Made by a program: the position numbers and the translations under genes. Positions 32,967 to 41,298 of a DNA stretch of 52,001 bases are shown one piece after another. The stretch comes from Verrucomicrobiota bacterium (GTDB taxonomy: Bacteria; Verrucomicrobiota; Verrucomicrobiia; Opitutales; UBA2995), in contig JAQBYJ010000031.1 of the NCBI GenBank assembly GCA_027622555.1, positions 1 to 52,001 on the forward strand, in the 5' to 3' direction. Within the stretch, counting starts at the first letter, position 1. The number at the start of each line of letters is the position of its first letter. A model generated the notes under the pieces. That model had not been told where the DNA came from and searched no databases. It was given only the letters and a program-made list of their open reading frames with translations.

Positions 32967-35579
32967 CTACTTGGTCCTAAAACTTTCGGAATTCACCAGG
33001 GCCACAAACAGATCCTGAAAGCCACCTTGTCTATCCAGGTTCTCCCTAACCAATTCGCGAATCAGTTTCCGGTCGCTGTAATTCATTTCTCGGCCCGTGG
33101 CATAGGTCAGCAGTTTCTCCGAGATACATTCCGCGAAGGGAGTGATGTCATTCCTCAGATAGGCCTTCAGATCGGTGATATCGTTTAGGACGGTTCCGTC
33201 GGTTAACCTGCCGTCTGTTTCAACGGGTAGTCCGATTGCCTTCTCCTTTTTATTGGATGTTCTTTGGGAAGGGTATTCCGTTCGCCATCGGCCAACAGGG
33301 TCGAATGATTCCAAAACAAAACCTACGGGATCGATCTTCTTATGGCAACCTGCGCAAGATTCTTCAGCCATATGAGCCGCTAATATGTCGCGAGGTGAAA
33401 CTGCATCGCCGCTGCCCGGGGTCAGAGCCGGAACAGCATTAGGGGGTGGAGGGGGCGGGTCGCCCAGGATATTTTCCAATACCCATACACCGCGAAGTAC
33501 AGGCTGAGTATCAACGCCATTGGCTGTTGCGGTCATTACGCCAGCCATTCCGAGAAGTCCGCCAAATCGTCCTCCTTGCTCCAGAGCGACACGCACCATC
33601 TTCTTATTGTCGTTCTTCTTACTTTTATTGAATTCCGGAAGTCCATAAATATAGCGAGCAACGGCTCCTGTGGTGTAGGTGAAATCCGGATCAATAAAAT
33701 CCTCGAGAGGTCGGTTCTCTTCCAGAATCTCTTTAAAGACCATATGAGCTTCCTGAATGTAAGCTTCCTTTTCGGTGTCGGTGTATTTGAAGTCTTTGGG
33801 GCTTTCGAAAAGGTTGGCATCGGGCACCAGGTTTTCCAATTCGTCCAAATCCAGCCATTGGCCGAGAAAGCTATCAACAAACGTATTGGATTGGGAGGAA
33901 GCCATAAGTCGCCTGGTCTGCTCCGTAAGCACATCTGTCTCCGACAACGAACCATCCTCGGCTGCTTTAATCAATGCTTTGTCCGGCGGTCGAGAAGTGA
34001 GGAAGTAGGACAACCGTGTAGCCAGATCGAACCCATCCAATTGCCCGTCATCGAAACCTCGGTAGAGGAAGTAAGGGGAGGTTAGCGCAGTTCGGATTGC
34101 GAGGTGATAGCCATCTTCCATGCGTCCGCTCGTATTCTTTTCATTAAGCACCAGGCTCAGGTATTCCTCCACGATTTGATTACTTGCAGGGCGGCGAAAG
34201 GCTGCGGTGAGAAATTGTTTCAGGAATGCGCGGATATCAGATTCCTCGTCTTTCACGAATGCATTGCCCATTAAATGAGCCGCTCGCTCTTGCCAGTACA
34301 ATTCCTCCTCGGTGTCGGTTAAAGTCAATGGACCGGTAATGGTCGCATGCCTGATCTCCAGTGCCGGGCCTTCCTCAAACAATTTATAGGAGAAGGTTTC
34401 AGCGATCATGCGTTGGTCTTTAACAATTTTCTCTATCAACGCGTCCAGTTCCTCTCCTTCGGGAGGTGTTGGCAACTCGCCTAACTTTATCAGCTCGTAC
34501 AAATGATCCAGGCCTGACCGACCGCGCGACACTGGACCACCCACTTTTCTATAGGCCGCCGCTAAGGCTGGCTCTCGTTCAAAAAGAGGGTAGAGAAACG
34601 ACTTTAATTTTTCAGAATCCTCCTTGATCACCGCCGTCGGATAGTGGAACGCGATGGTCTCTCCTTTTTCGAGAACCACTTCCGTTTCAAAAGCCTGTCC
34701 GCTACTCTCAGTTATTTCGTAGCTCGCAAGTTTCCGGAGTTGGTTGATGTTTTCTTGAGATGCCTCAGTTGCGACTACCGCATAGATATCGGCCACTACC
34801 GGAACTCCGTCCCAAGGGTTCAGGGAGGATAGGTTCAGTGTTATTTTGTATGTCCCTGTTGCTGGAGCTTCGTAATGAGTGGGCCATGTCGAGCCGTGGC
34901 CCAAAGTTTCGGTGCTGCTGACCAAGCGCATGGCTCCATCGACCAGCAGGCCTGAGGAGTAAGCGTAAGTAAAATCTTGAGCCGGGATATCAAAGGTGTT
35001 GGCGGGGACTTCTTTTTTCAAAGGCGGGAACAGCTTTTCAGCCAAGTCGGTGGCAACCGTTGAGTAACTTTCCATCAATGCCCCTGACAGGGTTAGGGCT
35101 TCTGCCTGATTATCGAATCCATGGGCCTCGTTATCCTGAGGAAAGCCATTCGGGAGTTCAAAATGGATTCCAAACAATTGGCTGATGGTGTGTTGGTATT
35201 CTCGTCGATTCAGACGGCGAATCTCGGAGCCGCCTATGGGTTGATGCTGGGACAGGTTTGTATCCAACCATGCCGCCAGATCATTGCGTTCAGCCTGTGT
35301 GGGCTGTTTCTTTTTCTTGGGCGGCATTTCACCCTTCTCGACCATTTTGATGACGCGCTCCCAGAGGTGGATCTCTTCTGAATCGTTCCAATCGATGGTT
35401 TGAGTATCCAGATTAATTTCTCCCTTAAACTCTACCTCATCGTGGCAACCGAGACAGTAATTATCCAGGATCTGAAACGGGCGTTCGGGGATGGGCTCTG
35501 TCTTTGCCACTAACGGCCCAAAGATCAGAAAGCATCCAGTCGTACAAAATGCGACACTTCTCATTTTTAATGACGCCAT
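32967..35579 (-). CDS. DUF1592/DUF1588/DUF1585-type cytochrome-like secreted protein
   Basis: About 870 residues from the ATG at 35579, chosen because it begins a signal-like segment (MRSVAFCTTGCFLIFGPLVA); a longer in-frame leader to 35717 looks unreal. A c-type haem motif YCLGCH is at residues 41-46, followed by MPPKKKKQPTQAER, which often follows this domain. Then come the family blocks RRLNRREYQHTISQLFG, AFRRPASNQIVEEYL, ALTSPYFLYRG, RLSYFLTSRPPD, FLGQWLDLD, GLLGMAGVMTATANG and ESCAGCHKKIDPVGFVLESFDPVGRWR, given here as the span before the final YATGREMNYSD. Such proteins are frequent in Planctomycetes and Verrucomicrobia, are paired with DUF1552 proteins, and have no proven function. Confidence 0.9.
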   Translation of the reverse strand: MASLKMRSVAFCTTGCFLIFGPLVAKTEPIPERPFQILDNYCLGCHDEVEFKGEINLDTQTIDWNDSEEIHLWERVIKMVEKGEMPPKKKKQPTQAERNDLAAWLDTNLSQHQPIGGSEIRRLNRREYQHTISQLFGIHFELPNGFPQDNEAHGFDNQAEALTLSGALMESYSTVATDLAEKLFPPLKKEVPANTFDIPAQDFTYAYSSGLLVDGAMRLVSSTETLGHGSTWPTHYEAPATGTYKITLNLSSLNPWDGVPVVADIYAVVATEASQENINQLRKLASYEITESSGQAFETEVVLEKGETIAFHYPTAVIKEDSEKLKSFLYPLFEREPALAAAYRKVGGPVSRGRSGLDHLYELIKLGELPTPPEGEELDALIEKIVKDQRMIAETFSYKLFEEGPALEIRHATITGPLTLTDTEEELYWQERAAHLMGNAFVKDEESDIRAFLKQFLTAAFRRPASNQIVEEYLSLVLNEKNTSGRMEDGYHLAIRTALTSPYFLYRGFDDGQLDGFDLATRLSYFLTSRPPDKALIKAAEDGSLSETDVLTEQTRRLMASSQSNTFVDSFLGQWLDLDELENLVPDANLFESPKDFKYTDTEKEAYIQEAHMVFKEILEENRPLEDFIDPDFTYTTGAVARYIYGLPEFNKSKKNDNKKMVRVALEQGGRFGGLLGMAGVMTATANGVDTQPVLRGVWVLENILGDPPPPPPNAVPALTPGSGDAVSPRDILAAHMAEESCAGCHKKIDPVGFVLESFDPVGRWRTEYPSQRTSNKKEKAIGLPVETDGRLTDGTVLNDITDLKAYLRNDITPFAECISEKLLTYATGREMNYSDRKLIRELVRENLDRQGGFQDLFVALVNSESFRTK

Positions 35580-35861
35580 GTCTTTGTCTCTTTGCCTGCA
35601 TTTCTCATGGAATTGAGATGTCGGGCTTGACGACTGATTGGTGAGGGCGCGCACATCGGTGCGTAACCGAGCCAGGAAGAAGAAACAACCGGCATGTCGG
35701 TCCAAGGATGGGCTCAATTCGTTCCGAAAAAAGAATCGATGACAAGGTCAGATGCGAAGGAGACTGAAACATATCAACAGACTTCAATTTGCATACATTT
35801 CCCATAAATCCTTTTTCCCTTGTTTTAACTTTGTTTGAGCCAATCCGGTGAGAATTGCAGG

Positions 35862-37136
35862 CTAGACCAAGTACTGGTTCATGTTGTGTTTGGCATTCGA
35901 GAAACGGTCCGTTTCAAGGCCAAGCTGCTGCAACATAGTAATGTAAAGATCGCCGAGCAAGGGAGCGTTGGGAGCATCCCTGTCAAAGGCATGATGACTT
36001 CCATGCTTGAGGCCGCCGCCGGCCAGGAGGATAGGCAGGTTGGCGTTAGAGTGGCGGCTCGCATCACCCATGCCTGCGCCCCAAATAACAAGCGTGGAAT
36101 CGATGAGGGGATTTCCTTCAGTATCCGTCTTGGTCTTCAGTTGACCAATGAAACCGGCCAGCAGCTTCATATGCTGTTCCTCAATCTTAATCAGGTCCTT
36201 GATCATGTTGGAGTCATTTCTGTGGTGGGAAAGCGCGTGATAGCCAGCGGACAACATTTCTCCATTGATGGTGAAAACCTGTCCCAAGCCTGGCAGCATC
36301 ATGGTAATGACACGTGTCGAATCTGTCTCCAGAGCGAGCGCTATCAGATCATACATGAGCGCCTGGTTTTCCAGCATCAGGGTGGGAGCTATCGGGTCGA
36401 AGGCAGGTAGTTGGTAATCAACTTCGGGTCTCGGTTCGTGTAATCCCTTGAGCTGACGAGCCATCCGTTTTTCAAGATCGCGTACAGAGGAAAAGTACTC
36501 CTCCAGTTTACTTTTGTCTTCGTTACTTACTCGATTCTGCAACTGCTTTGCTTCACTGGTCACTTTATCGAGCGAGCTGTTTCCAGTCTTCAACAAGTAT
36601 TCGGTGCGGTCCACATCTGCTGGAAGTCCGAACAGCGTTTGATAAACAACACTGGGTCGTTCCATCATGGGCAAAGGGATGCCCTGCTCATTAAAGACCA
36701 TCTTTTGCTGATTACTCCCTCTTCCAGCACTTATTTGGAGCGATTCGAAACGGGTGTGAGCACCTATCTTTTTGGCGGCAATCTGATCGAGAGTCACATC
36801 TCCCGCGTTTCGTCCGCTCAAATAGTTGTCCCAGTTCTTGTGCCCATTGGGTGCACGGTGATCGAGACCTGAAAAAATCGAGAGCTTATCTTTATGGCGA
36901 ACGAGATCCTTGAGCAGCGGAGTAACCGTATACTCGCTCCCGGTTTCTTTGGGGAATAAAGCGGGGGCATGTAGTCCTAGGTTTGCCCCAATGCAAACCA
37001 GGCGCTTGGCCTTGGCTGCTTGGTTGGCGATGCCACTCGCCGCAGACAGCTTAGGCAATGAAGCGAGGGAAGGTAGGGCGAGTGAAACGCCTACTGCCCG
37101 CAAAAACTGACGACGATTTAGGGTATTATCTATCAT
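35862..37136 (-). CDS. DUF1552 family secreted protein
   Basis: A 424-residue protein with a Tat-like signal: NRRQFLRAVGVSLALPSLASL at the N-terminus. The mature part shows the DUF1552 pattern LVCIGANLGLHAPALFP, SIFSGLDHRAPNGHKNWDNYL (residues about 91-111), SLQISAGRG, TRVITMMLPGLGQVFTI, GYHALSHHRNDSN and VIWGAGMGDASRHSNANLPILLAGG. Several of these resemble alkaline-phosphatase-like (DUF1501) folds. The function is unknown. It is always or nearly always found beside a DUF1592 protein, as here: it precedes that gene on the same strand by 282 bases, so the pair is probably co-expressed and exported. Confidence 0.9.
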   Translation of the reverse strand: MIDNTLNRRQFLRAVGVSLALPSLASLPKLSAASGIANQAAKAKRLVCIGANLGLHAPALFPKETGSEYTVTPLLKDLVRHKDKLSIFSGLDHRAPNGHKNWDNYLSGRNAGDVTLDQIAAKKIGAHTRFESLQISAGRGSNQQKMVFNEQGIPLPMMERPSVVYQTLFGLPADVDRTEYLLKTGNSSLDKVTSEAKQLQNRVSNEDKSKLEEYFSSVRDLEKRMARQLKGLHEPRPEVDYQLPAFDPIAPTLMLENQALMYDLIALALETDSTRVITMMLPGLGQVFTINGEMLSAGYHALSHHRNDSNMIKDLIKIEEQHMKLLAGFIGQLKTKTDTEGNPLIDSTLVIWGAGMGDASRHSNANLPILLAGGGLKHGSHHAFDRDAPNAPLLGDLYITMLQQLGLETDRFSNAKHNMNQYLV

Positions 37137-37236
37137 AGGGTATCTTGGGAAAGATTTATAGTTCTAAACATTGCCTGATAAAATTGAAGCTTAAAAAGAT
37201 CGATAGATAAAGGCGGATTGCTATAAGTAGAAATTA

Positions 37237-37328
37237 AACTACGAAAAGCGCGAAAGTACGCGAAAAGGTTGTTGTAGCGGATTCTGGTTCGTTTACGTGT
37301 TTCGCGGCCTTTCGCGCTTTTCGTAGTT
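37237..37328. repeat. Large imperfect inverted repeat (29-bp arms)
   Basis: The arms 37237-37265 and 37300-37328 pair with only two mismatches around a 34-base loop. The core reads CTACGAAAAGCGCGAAAG on the left arm, and the loop side repeats CGCGAAA. The element sits between the start of the DUF1552 gene and the start of the second sulfatase, 26 bases before the latter, so it may affect both promoters. It looks like a mobile or REP-type palindrome more than an ordinary operator because of its size. Confidence 0.85.
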
Positions 37329-37354
37329 CTGAATTAAATTATTCTTTTCATACG

Positions 37355-38725
37355 ATGTTATATTTCAAGATCCCGGTAATAGCTCTTGGTTTGTTTTCTT
37401 GGTCGTTATTAGCGGACCAGCCCGATTTTCTTATTTTCACTGACGATGACTTGAGCCAGTTCGACATCACCCCTTACGGCGCGGAAGATGTCCGGACTCC
37501 CAACTTTCAAAAACTGGCTGATGAGGGGATGCGGTTTAATCGTGCCTTTACTGCGTCTCCAGCGTGTGCACCAAGTCGGGCAGCGATGCTTACCGGACTG
37601 ATGCCAGCACGGAATGGCGCTATGGCAAACCACACTTACAAAAGAGAGAACATCCCATCGCTGCCTCCCCTGCTGCACGCATTGGGGTATGAAATTGCTG
37701 CTTTCGGAAAGGTCGCTCACGGTAAGGATTCCGACCGTCACGGATTTGATTACATCAATGCCAAATATGATCGGGAGACAATAGAGACCTGGCTGAAGCA
37801 GCGGGATTCAAGCAAACCGCTTTGCCTCTTCTTTGGATCACGGTCGCCTCATGTTCCTTGGCCGGCGAATGACGGTTACGATCCGGATAAACTCCGCCTA
37901 CCACCCAACCACATCGATACTCCCCAGACCAGAGAGTTTAGGGCTCGATACTACACCGATATCGAGATTTCGGATACAGAGTATGGTTATGTAAGAGAGC
38001 TCGCGGCGAAGTACCTCAACAAAAACCTGCTTACCATTATGTCATCCGATCACGGATCGCAATGGCCGTTTGCTAAATGGAATCTTTATGATGCGGGAAT
38101 CCAGGTGCCGTTTCTTGTATCCTGGCCGGGACACATCAAGGCGGGAACGCAAACGGATGCCATGGTCTCCTGGATCGATATTCTTCCCACCCTTATTGAT
38201 ATTGCTGGTGGCAAAACCGATCCCGGAATCGACGGCCGTTCCTTCGCCAAGGTTTTGAGCAATCCAGAAGCCTCACATCGCGACCGTATCTTCACCATCC
38301 ACGACAACGACGGTCGCGCCAACGTATATCCTATCCGCTCCGTCCGCACAGACCGCTGGAAATACATCCGCAACCTCCAGCCCACCTGGATTCACAGCAC
38401 CCATTCCTACCGCTTTCGCAAAGACGACGCCGGTGCCTATTGGTGGAGCTGGGACCGGGCCGCCGAGAAAGATCCGGTCGCTGGGGCTATTGTGGCCAAG
38501 TATCACACCCGCCCCGAAGAAGAACTCTACGACCTCGACAGCGATCCTTGGGAACTGAACAACCTGGCCGCGTTACCGCAAATGGCCGACAAGCTTCTCC
38601 AACTTCGCGCCGAGTTGGATGACTGGTTAGTTAGTCAAACTGATCCAATGAAGGTCACGGTCGAACCCTGGCGTTTTGGTGACGCTGAGTTTCTTGAACC
38701 TGCTACCAAGGGTGAGGACTGGTAA
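37355..38725 (+). CDS. Secreted formylglycine sulfatase
   Basis: A 456-residue type I sulfatase with a signal peptide (residues about 1-20). DFLIFTDDDLSQFD supplies the first metal ligands, and SPACAPSRAAMLTGLMP holds the modification site C71-A-P-S-R, followed by GKVAHGKDSDRHGFD. SRSPHVPWP and MSSDHGSQWP give further active-site residues. It would cleave sulfate esters outside the cytoplasm; the exact substrate group cannot be assigned. The C-terminal end (PWRFGDAEF) is short. It is divergent from the DUF1552/DUF1592 pair, and such gene neighbourhoods are common in marine polysaccharide degraders. Confidence 0.9.
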   Translation: MLYFKIPVIALGLFSWSLLADQPDFLIFTDDDLSQFDITPYGAEDVRTPNFQKLADEGMRFNRAFTASPACAPSRAAMLTGLMPARNGAMANHTYKRENIPSLPPLLHALGYEIAAFGKVAHGKDSDRHGFDYINAKYDRETIETWLKQRDSSKPLCLFFGSRSPHVPWPANDGYDPDKLRLPPNHIDTPQTREFRARYYTDIEISDTEYGYVRELAAKYLNKNLLTIMSSDHGSQWPFAKWNLYDAGIQVPFLVSWPGHIKAGTQTDAMVSWIDILPTLIDIAGGKTDPGIDGRSFAKVLSNPEASHRDRIFTIHDNDGRANVYPIRSVRTDRWKYIRNLQPTWIHSTHSYRFRKDDAGAYWWSWDRAAEKDPVAGAIVAKYHTRPEEELYDLDSDPWELNNLAALPQMADKLLQLRAELDDWLVSQTDPMKVTVEPWRFGDAEFLEPATKGEDW

Positions 38726-38773
38726 GCTTCTGTTATAAATTTCAAAAGATTGAGGAAGGTGTGGAGAAACATT

Positions 38774-39640
38774 CTAATTTTCCTCCAGTGACAAGTCACC
38801 ACCCCATTCTAACCAGGATTTTTCAGCTCGTTCGTGCAGTATAAAGTTAGATGCGGGTTCGGCTATGGGACCTGCTTTGTCAGATTCGGGTGCGGCAAAG
38901 GCCACTCCTCCGCGAACGATGGTTTCGAGTGAGTCGGCTTGAATCTTCAGGCCGAGTAGATTCCCTTTCACATCAATGCCTCCCGCATTCCAGAACCTGG
39001 AGTTACTCCTTACCAGGTGGGAGTGGTGCGCTTGGATCCCTGCCTCAATTTGTACCAGGTCACCGTCTTCTGAAATTGCTACGGCGTTGATTTGACCTAC
39101 CTGCACATCGCGGAAAAAAACCGGAGATCCGGGTTGTATGGAGTAGGCCCGCTTGGCCTTTAACACAATCGACAACTCTTCGGCCCCGGGAATTACTGGT
39201 GGCTTTGCCAAGCCATTGAATGTTCTGGAGGATGGCCCATCCCCGGGTAGAACTTGAATGTAAACTCCCGAAAGAATGGTATCAAGGCCCCGAATACCTG
39301 TTAGGTCGATCTCAGGCCTGGCAATCCAGAACTTACTCCCTTCGACCGCGATTGGATTGGCGGCCTTATTCAATTGAACCGCTACGACTACTTGGGAAAG
39401 GTCTTCGTTGAGATGTGCCTCGACTACCTGCCCGATTTTTACGCCTCGGTACTGAAGCTCGGTTCTCCCGTCTATAATTCCCTGGCCGTTTTCAAAGGTG
39501 ATTTCAATGGTCTCTCCATTACCTGTTGTGGATTGGTAAGCCATCCACAAGACGAGCGCCAGAGCTGCTGCTGGCAACAGCCAGATGCCGAATGAAATCC
39601 AAAGATTTTTCTTTGAGGCTTGGTTTGCGGAATGGCTCAT
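38774..39640 (-). CDS. MCE (MlaD/PqiB-type) lipid transport protein
   Basis: A 288-residue protein with an N-terminal membrane anchor (IWLLPAAALALVLWMAY) and two MCE domains. The first (about residues 42-150) contains EITFENGQGIIDGRTELQYRGVKIGQV (span 46-72) and LDTILSGVYIQVLPG. The second (about 155-260) contains VLKAKRAYSIQPGSPVFFRDVQVGQI and NLLGLKIQADSLETIVRGGVAF, given here by its core SLETIVRGG. E. coli PqiB has three MCE domains, so this is a shorter form. MCE proteins form rings or tubes that move phospholipids across the periplasm. Its start overlaps the PqiA stop by ATGA. No PqiC-like lipoprotein follows. Confidence 0.9.
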   Translation of the reverse strand: MSHSANQASKKNLWISFGIWLLPAAALALVLWMAYQSTTGNGETIEITFENGQGIIDGRTELQYRGVKIGQVVEAHLNEDLSQVVVAVQLNKAANPIAVEGSKFWIARPEIDLTGIRGLDTILSGVYIQVLPGDGPSSRTFNGLAKPPVIPGAEELSIVLKAKRAYSIQPGSPVFFRDVQVGQINAVAISEDGDLVQIEAGIQAHHSHLVRSNSRFWNAGGIDVKGNLLGLKIQADSLETIVRGGVAFAAPESDKAGPIAEPASNFILHERAEKSWLEWGGDLSLEEN

Positions 39641-40674
39641 TGTGGTTCCTTGGCTGGGTTTAGAAGCAACTTGTGATTAAAATACTCTACGGCCAAGAGG
39701 GATGCTATCACCATTCCGCAGAACGAGTAGACGCCGGCTGGCTCAGCTTTTACCGAAGCGAGGGATCCGAAATCAACAACGCTTATTAAAATGGCCAGAA
39801 CAAATAAGTCGAGCCAGGCCCAACGGCCGGCTTTTTCTAAAATGCGGTAGATCCTGATTCGTGTTTGTTGCCGGCTTTTCCAATTATAACGAACGATTAG
39901 AAGCAGTGAAGCGAGCCCCGCCAGTTTCAGAAGCGGGATGGCTACGCTGGCGATAAAAACAATCATCGCCAGCAGCGGTTTGCCTTCTTCGAACAAACTC
40001 GCCACGCCACCCAGAATTGTCCGTGTTTCAGAACCACCATAGAAAGTAAAAGTGGCGATGGGGCAAAGCATGGCGGGAAGGTAAAGAAGCAGACTGGTTA
40101 AAATCAAAACCCACACCACCGACAGGTTTTGATAGTGGGCGGTTTGATTGGGGATAATCTCCTGATTGGCAATCCCTGGAGTGGATTTGGTCAGTTTGGA
40201 TTTTCTGCTAATTGCGATAACTAGGCTAAGCCCCAGTAATGAGTAGAAACCGGATCCAAGCCTGGCCGTCCCGAGATCAGTCAGGCTTAATGCTCCCACT
40301 GCCACAGCCAGGAGCGGGACTGTGGGGGCTTCCCACATGGATACAAAGCGGAGTAATTGAGGACGCGTCGGGTGGATCGCATTTTGCTGGGGTGGAAGGA
40401 GTGCCCTGCCAGCCAGACAAACGCTCATGAACAAGGTCGCGCCGACGGCGCACCAAACGAGTAGGGCCATCCATCCCAGATCTTGGGTGCCTGCGCCCGC
40501 CCACAAGATGAAGGCGTGCGTTTTTCCGTGAATACCAAAATGAATCAGAGGGAATGTGAGCACCGGGTAAATCAAGAGCAACGCCGTCAGGGCCAATGGC
40601 AAGTCGGATCCAACAGCTTGGGGAAAGCGCTTCACTGTCTCTCCCGATCTTTCGCCCGTTATACTTTTGCTCAT
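39637..40674 (-). CDS. PqiA-type inner-membrane protein
   Basis: A 345-residue protein with about eight hydrophobic segments in two similar halves. The second half carries the clear family pattern YLPAMLCPIATFTFYG, FIASVAIPLLKLAGL and WAWLDLFVLAILISVVDFG; the first half shows the matching LLLIYPVLTFPLIHFG and VPLLAVAVGAL. The N-terminal zinc-ribbon CxxC pairs found in E. coli PqiA are missing. PqiA proteins are the membrane partners of PqiB-type MCE proteins and are linked to lipid transport and envelope stress. It is the first gene of a two-gene operon with the MCE protein. Confidence 0.87.
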   Translation of the reverse strand: MSKSITGERSGETVKRFPQAVGSDLPLALTALLLIYPVLTFPLIHFGIHGKTHAFILWAGAGTQDLGWMALLVWCAVGATLFMSVCLAGRALLPPQQNAIHPTRPQLLRFVSMWEAPTVPLLAVAVGALSLTDLGTARLGSGFYSLLGLSLVIAISRKSKLTKSTPGIANQEIIPNQTAHYQNLSVVWVLILTSLLLYLPAMLCPIATFTFYGGSETRTILGGVASLFEEGKPLLAMIVFIASVAIPLLKLAGLASLLLIVRYNWKSRQQTRIRIYRILEKAGRWAWLDLFVLAILISVVDFGSLASVKAEPAGVYSFCGMVIASLLAVEYFNHKLLLNPAKEPQ

Positions 40675-40851
40675 GATGTGTCTATTTAATCAGTCCACCG
40701 GATGATAACCCTAATGTTTCAAACGCCTTCGATAGAGCAGGCTTTATCTCATTTAAAATCAGTGTGTTATGGATATTAGTATTAAACTTTATAGCCTCAC
40801 AACAAGTTACATTACAAAATTGCCCTATCGAAGCCTAAAATCAACATGCAC

Positions 40852-40983
40852 GAAGAACTGCGATGTTCCGGTCTCCTTCGGATCCGGTCTTGTCGGCTTT
40901 CGCCTCGGAACCAGCTCGCAACCCGCTTGGTTACGTAGAGTACTACGCTCCCGTGCTTACTTGCAAACTGCGTCTTGTTCTTC
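40852..40983. repeat. Candidate interspersed repeat with short inverted ends
   Basis: GAAGAAC (40852-40858) and GTTCTTC (40977-40983) bracket about 130 bases that are richer in G+C than their surroundings. Inside are a doubled CCGGTC and a hairpin CGTAG-AGTA-CTACG. No reading frame in it looks genuine. The composition and the inverted ends suggest a small repeated element, but only a search for other copies can show that. Confidence 0.4.
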
Positions 40984-41171
40984 ATCACATCTAGATTTTT
41001 TGAAACTATGAGGATAAGTCAGCGATTTTTCTTCGAGTATCCGATTGATTTACGATTTCACGTTTGCCGAGCGGCAGGAGTTGGCTTTCCCGAAAGTTTC
41101 TAGATCCGGCTCCGAAGTCTGCTAGAGCCAAGGGTGTATCGCGTGTTACTTTCGAACCGACCTTGCAAAAT

Positions 41172-41256
41172 GAAGGAGCTGCTGTAGCTGCGAATCGATT
41201 GAAAAAATGCCAAGCTGGGGCTTGGCGTTCCCAGGATTTTCGCAGCTACTTCTACC
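41172..41256. repeat. REP-like palindromic element with a central hairpin
   Basis: GTAGCTGCGAA (41184-41194) and TTCGCAGCTAC (41239-41249) pair perfectly. Between them GCCAAGC-TGGG-GCTTGGC (41209-41226) forms a second hairpin. The outer sequence GGAGCTGCTGTAGCTGCGAA resembles the GTAGGAG-type edge of the element downstream of larC. It lies about 40 bases after the end of the convergent-side beta-propeller gene and may serve as its transcript end. Confidence 0.75.
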
Positions 41257-41298
41257 CTCCAATATCCATTTGGATTTCCCTTTGGATTGCGAGCCAGC

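Larger units (their letters stand above)
40675..41298. other. Intergenic region with two repeat-like elements
   Basis: These 624 bases between pqiA and the beta-propeller gene carry no supported gene. The first part (about 40740-40840) is AT-rich. It is followed by a G+C-richer block bounded by inverted GAAGAAC ends (40852-40983) and by a REP-like palindromic unit (about 41172-41256). The remaining parts show nothing I can name. Confidence 0.5.
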
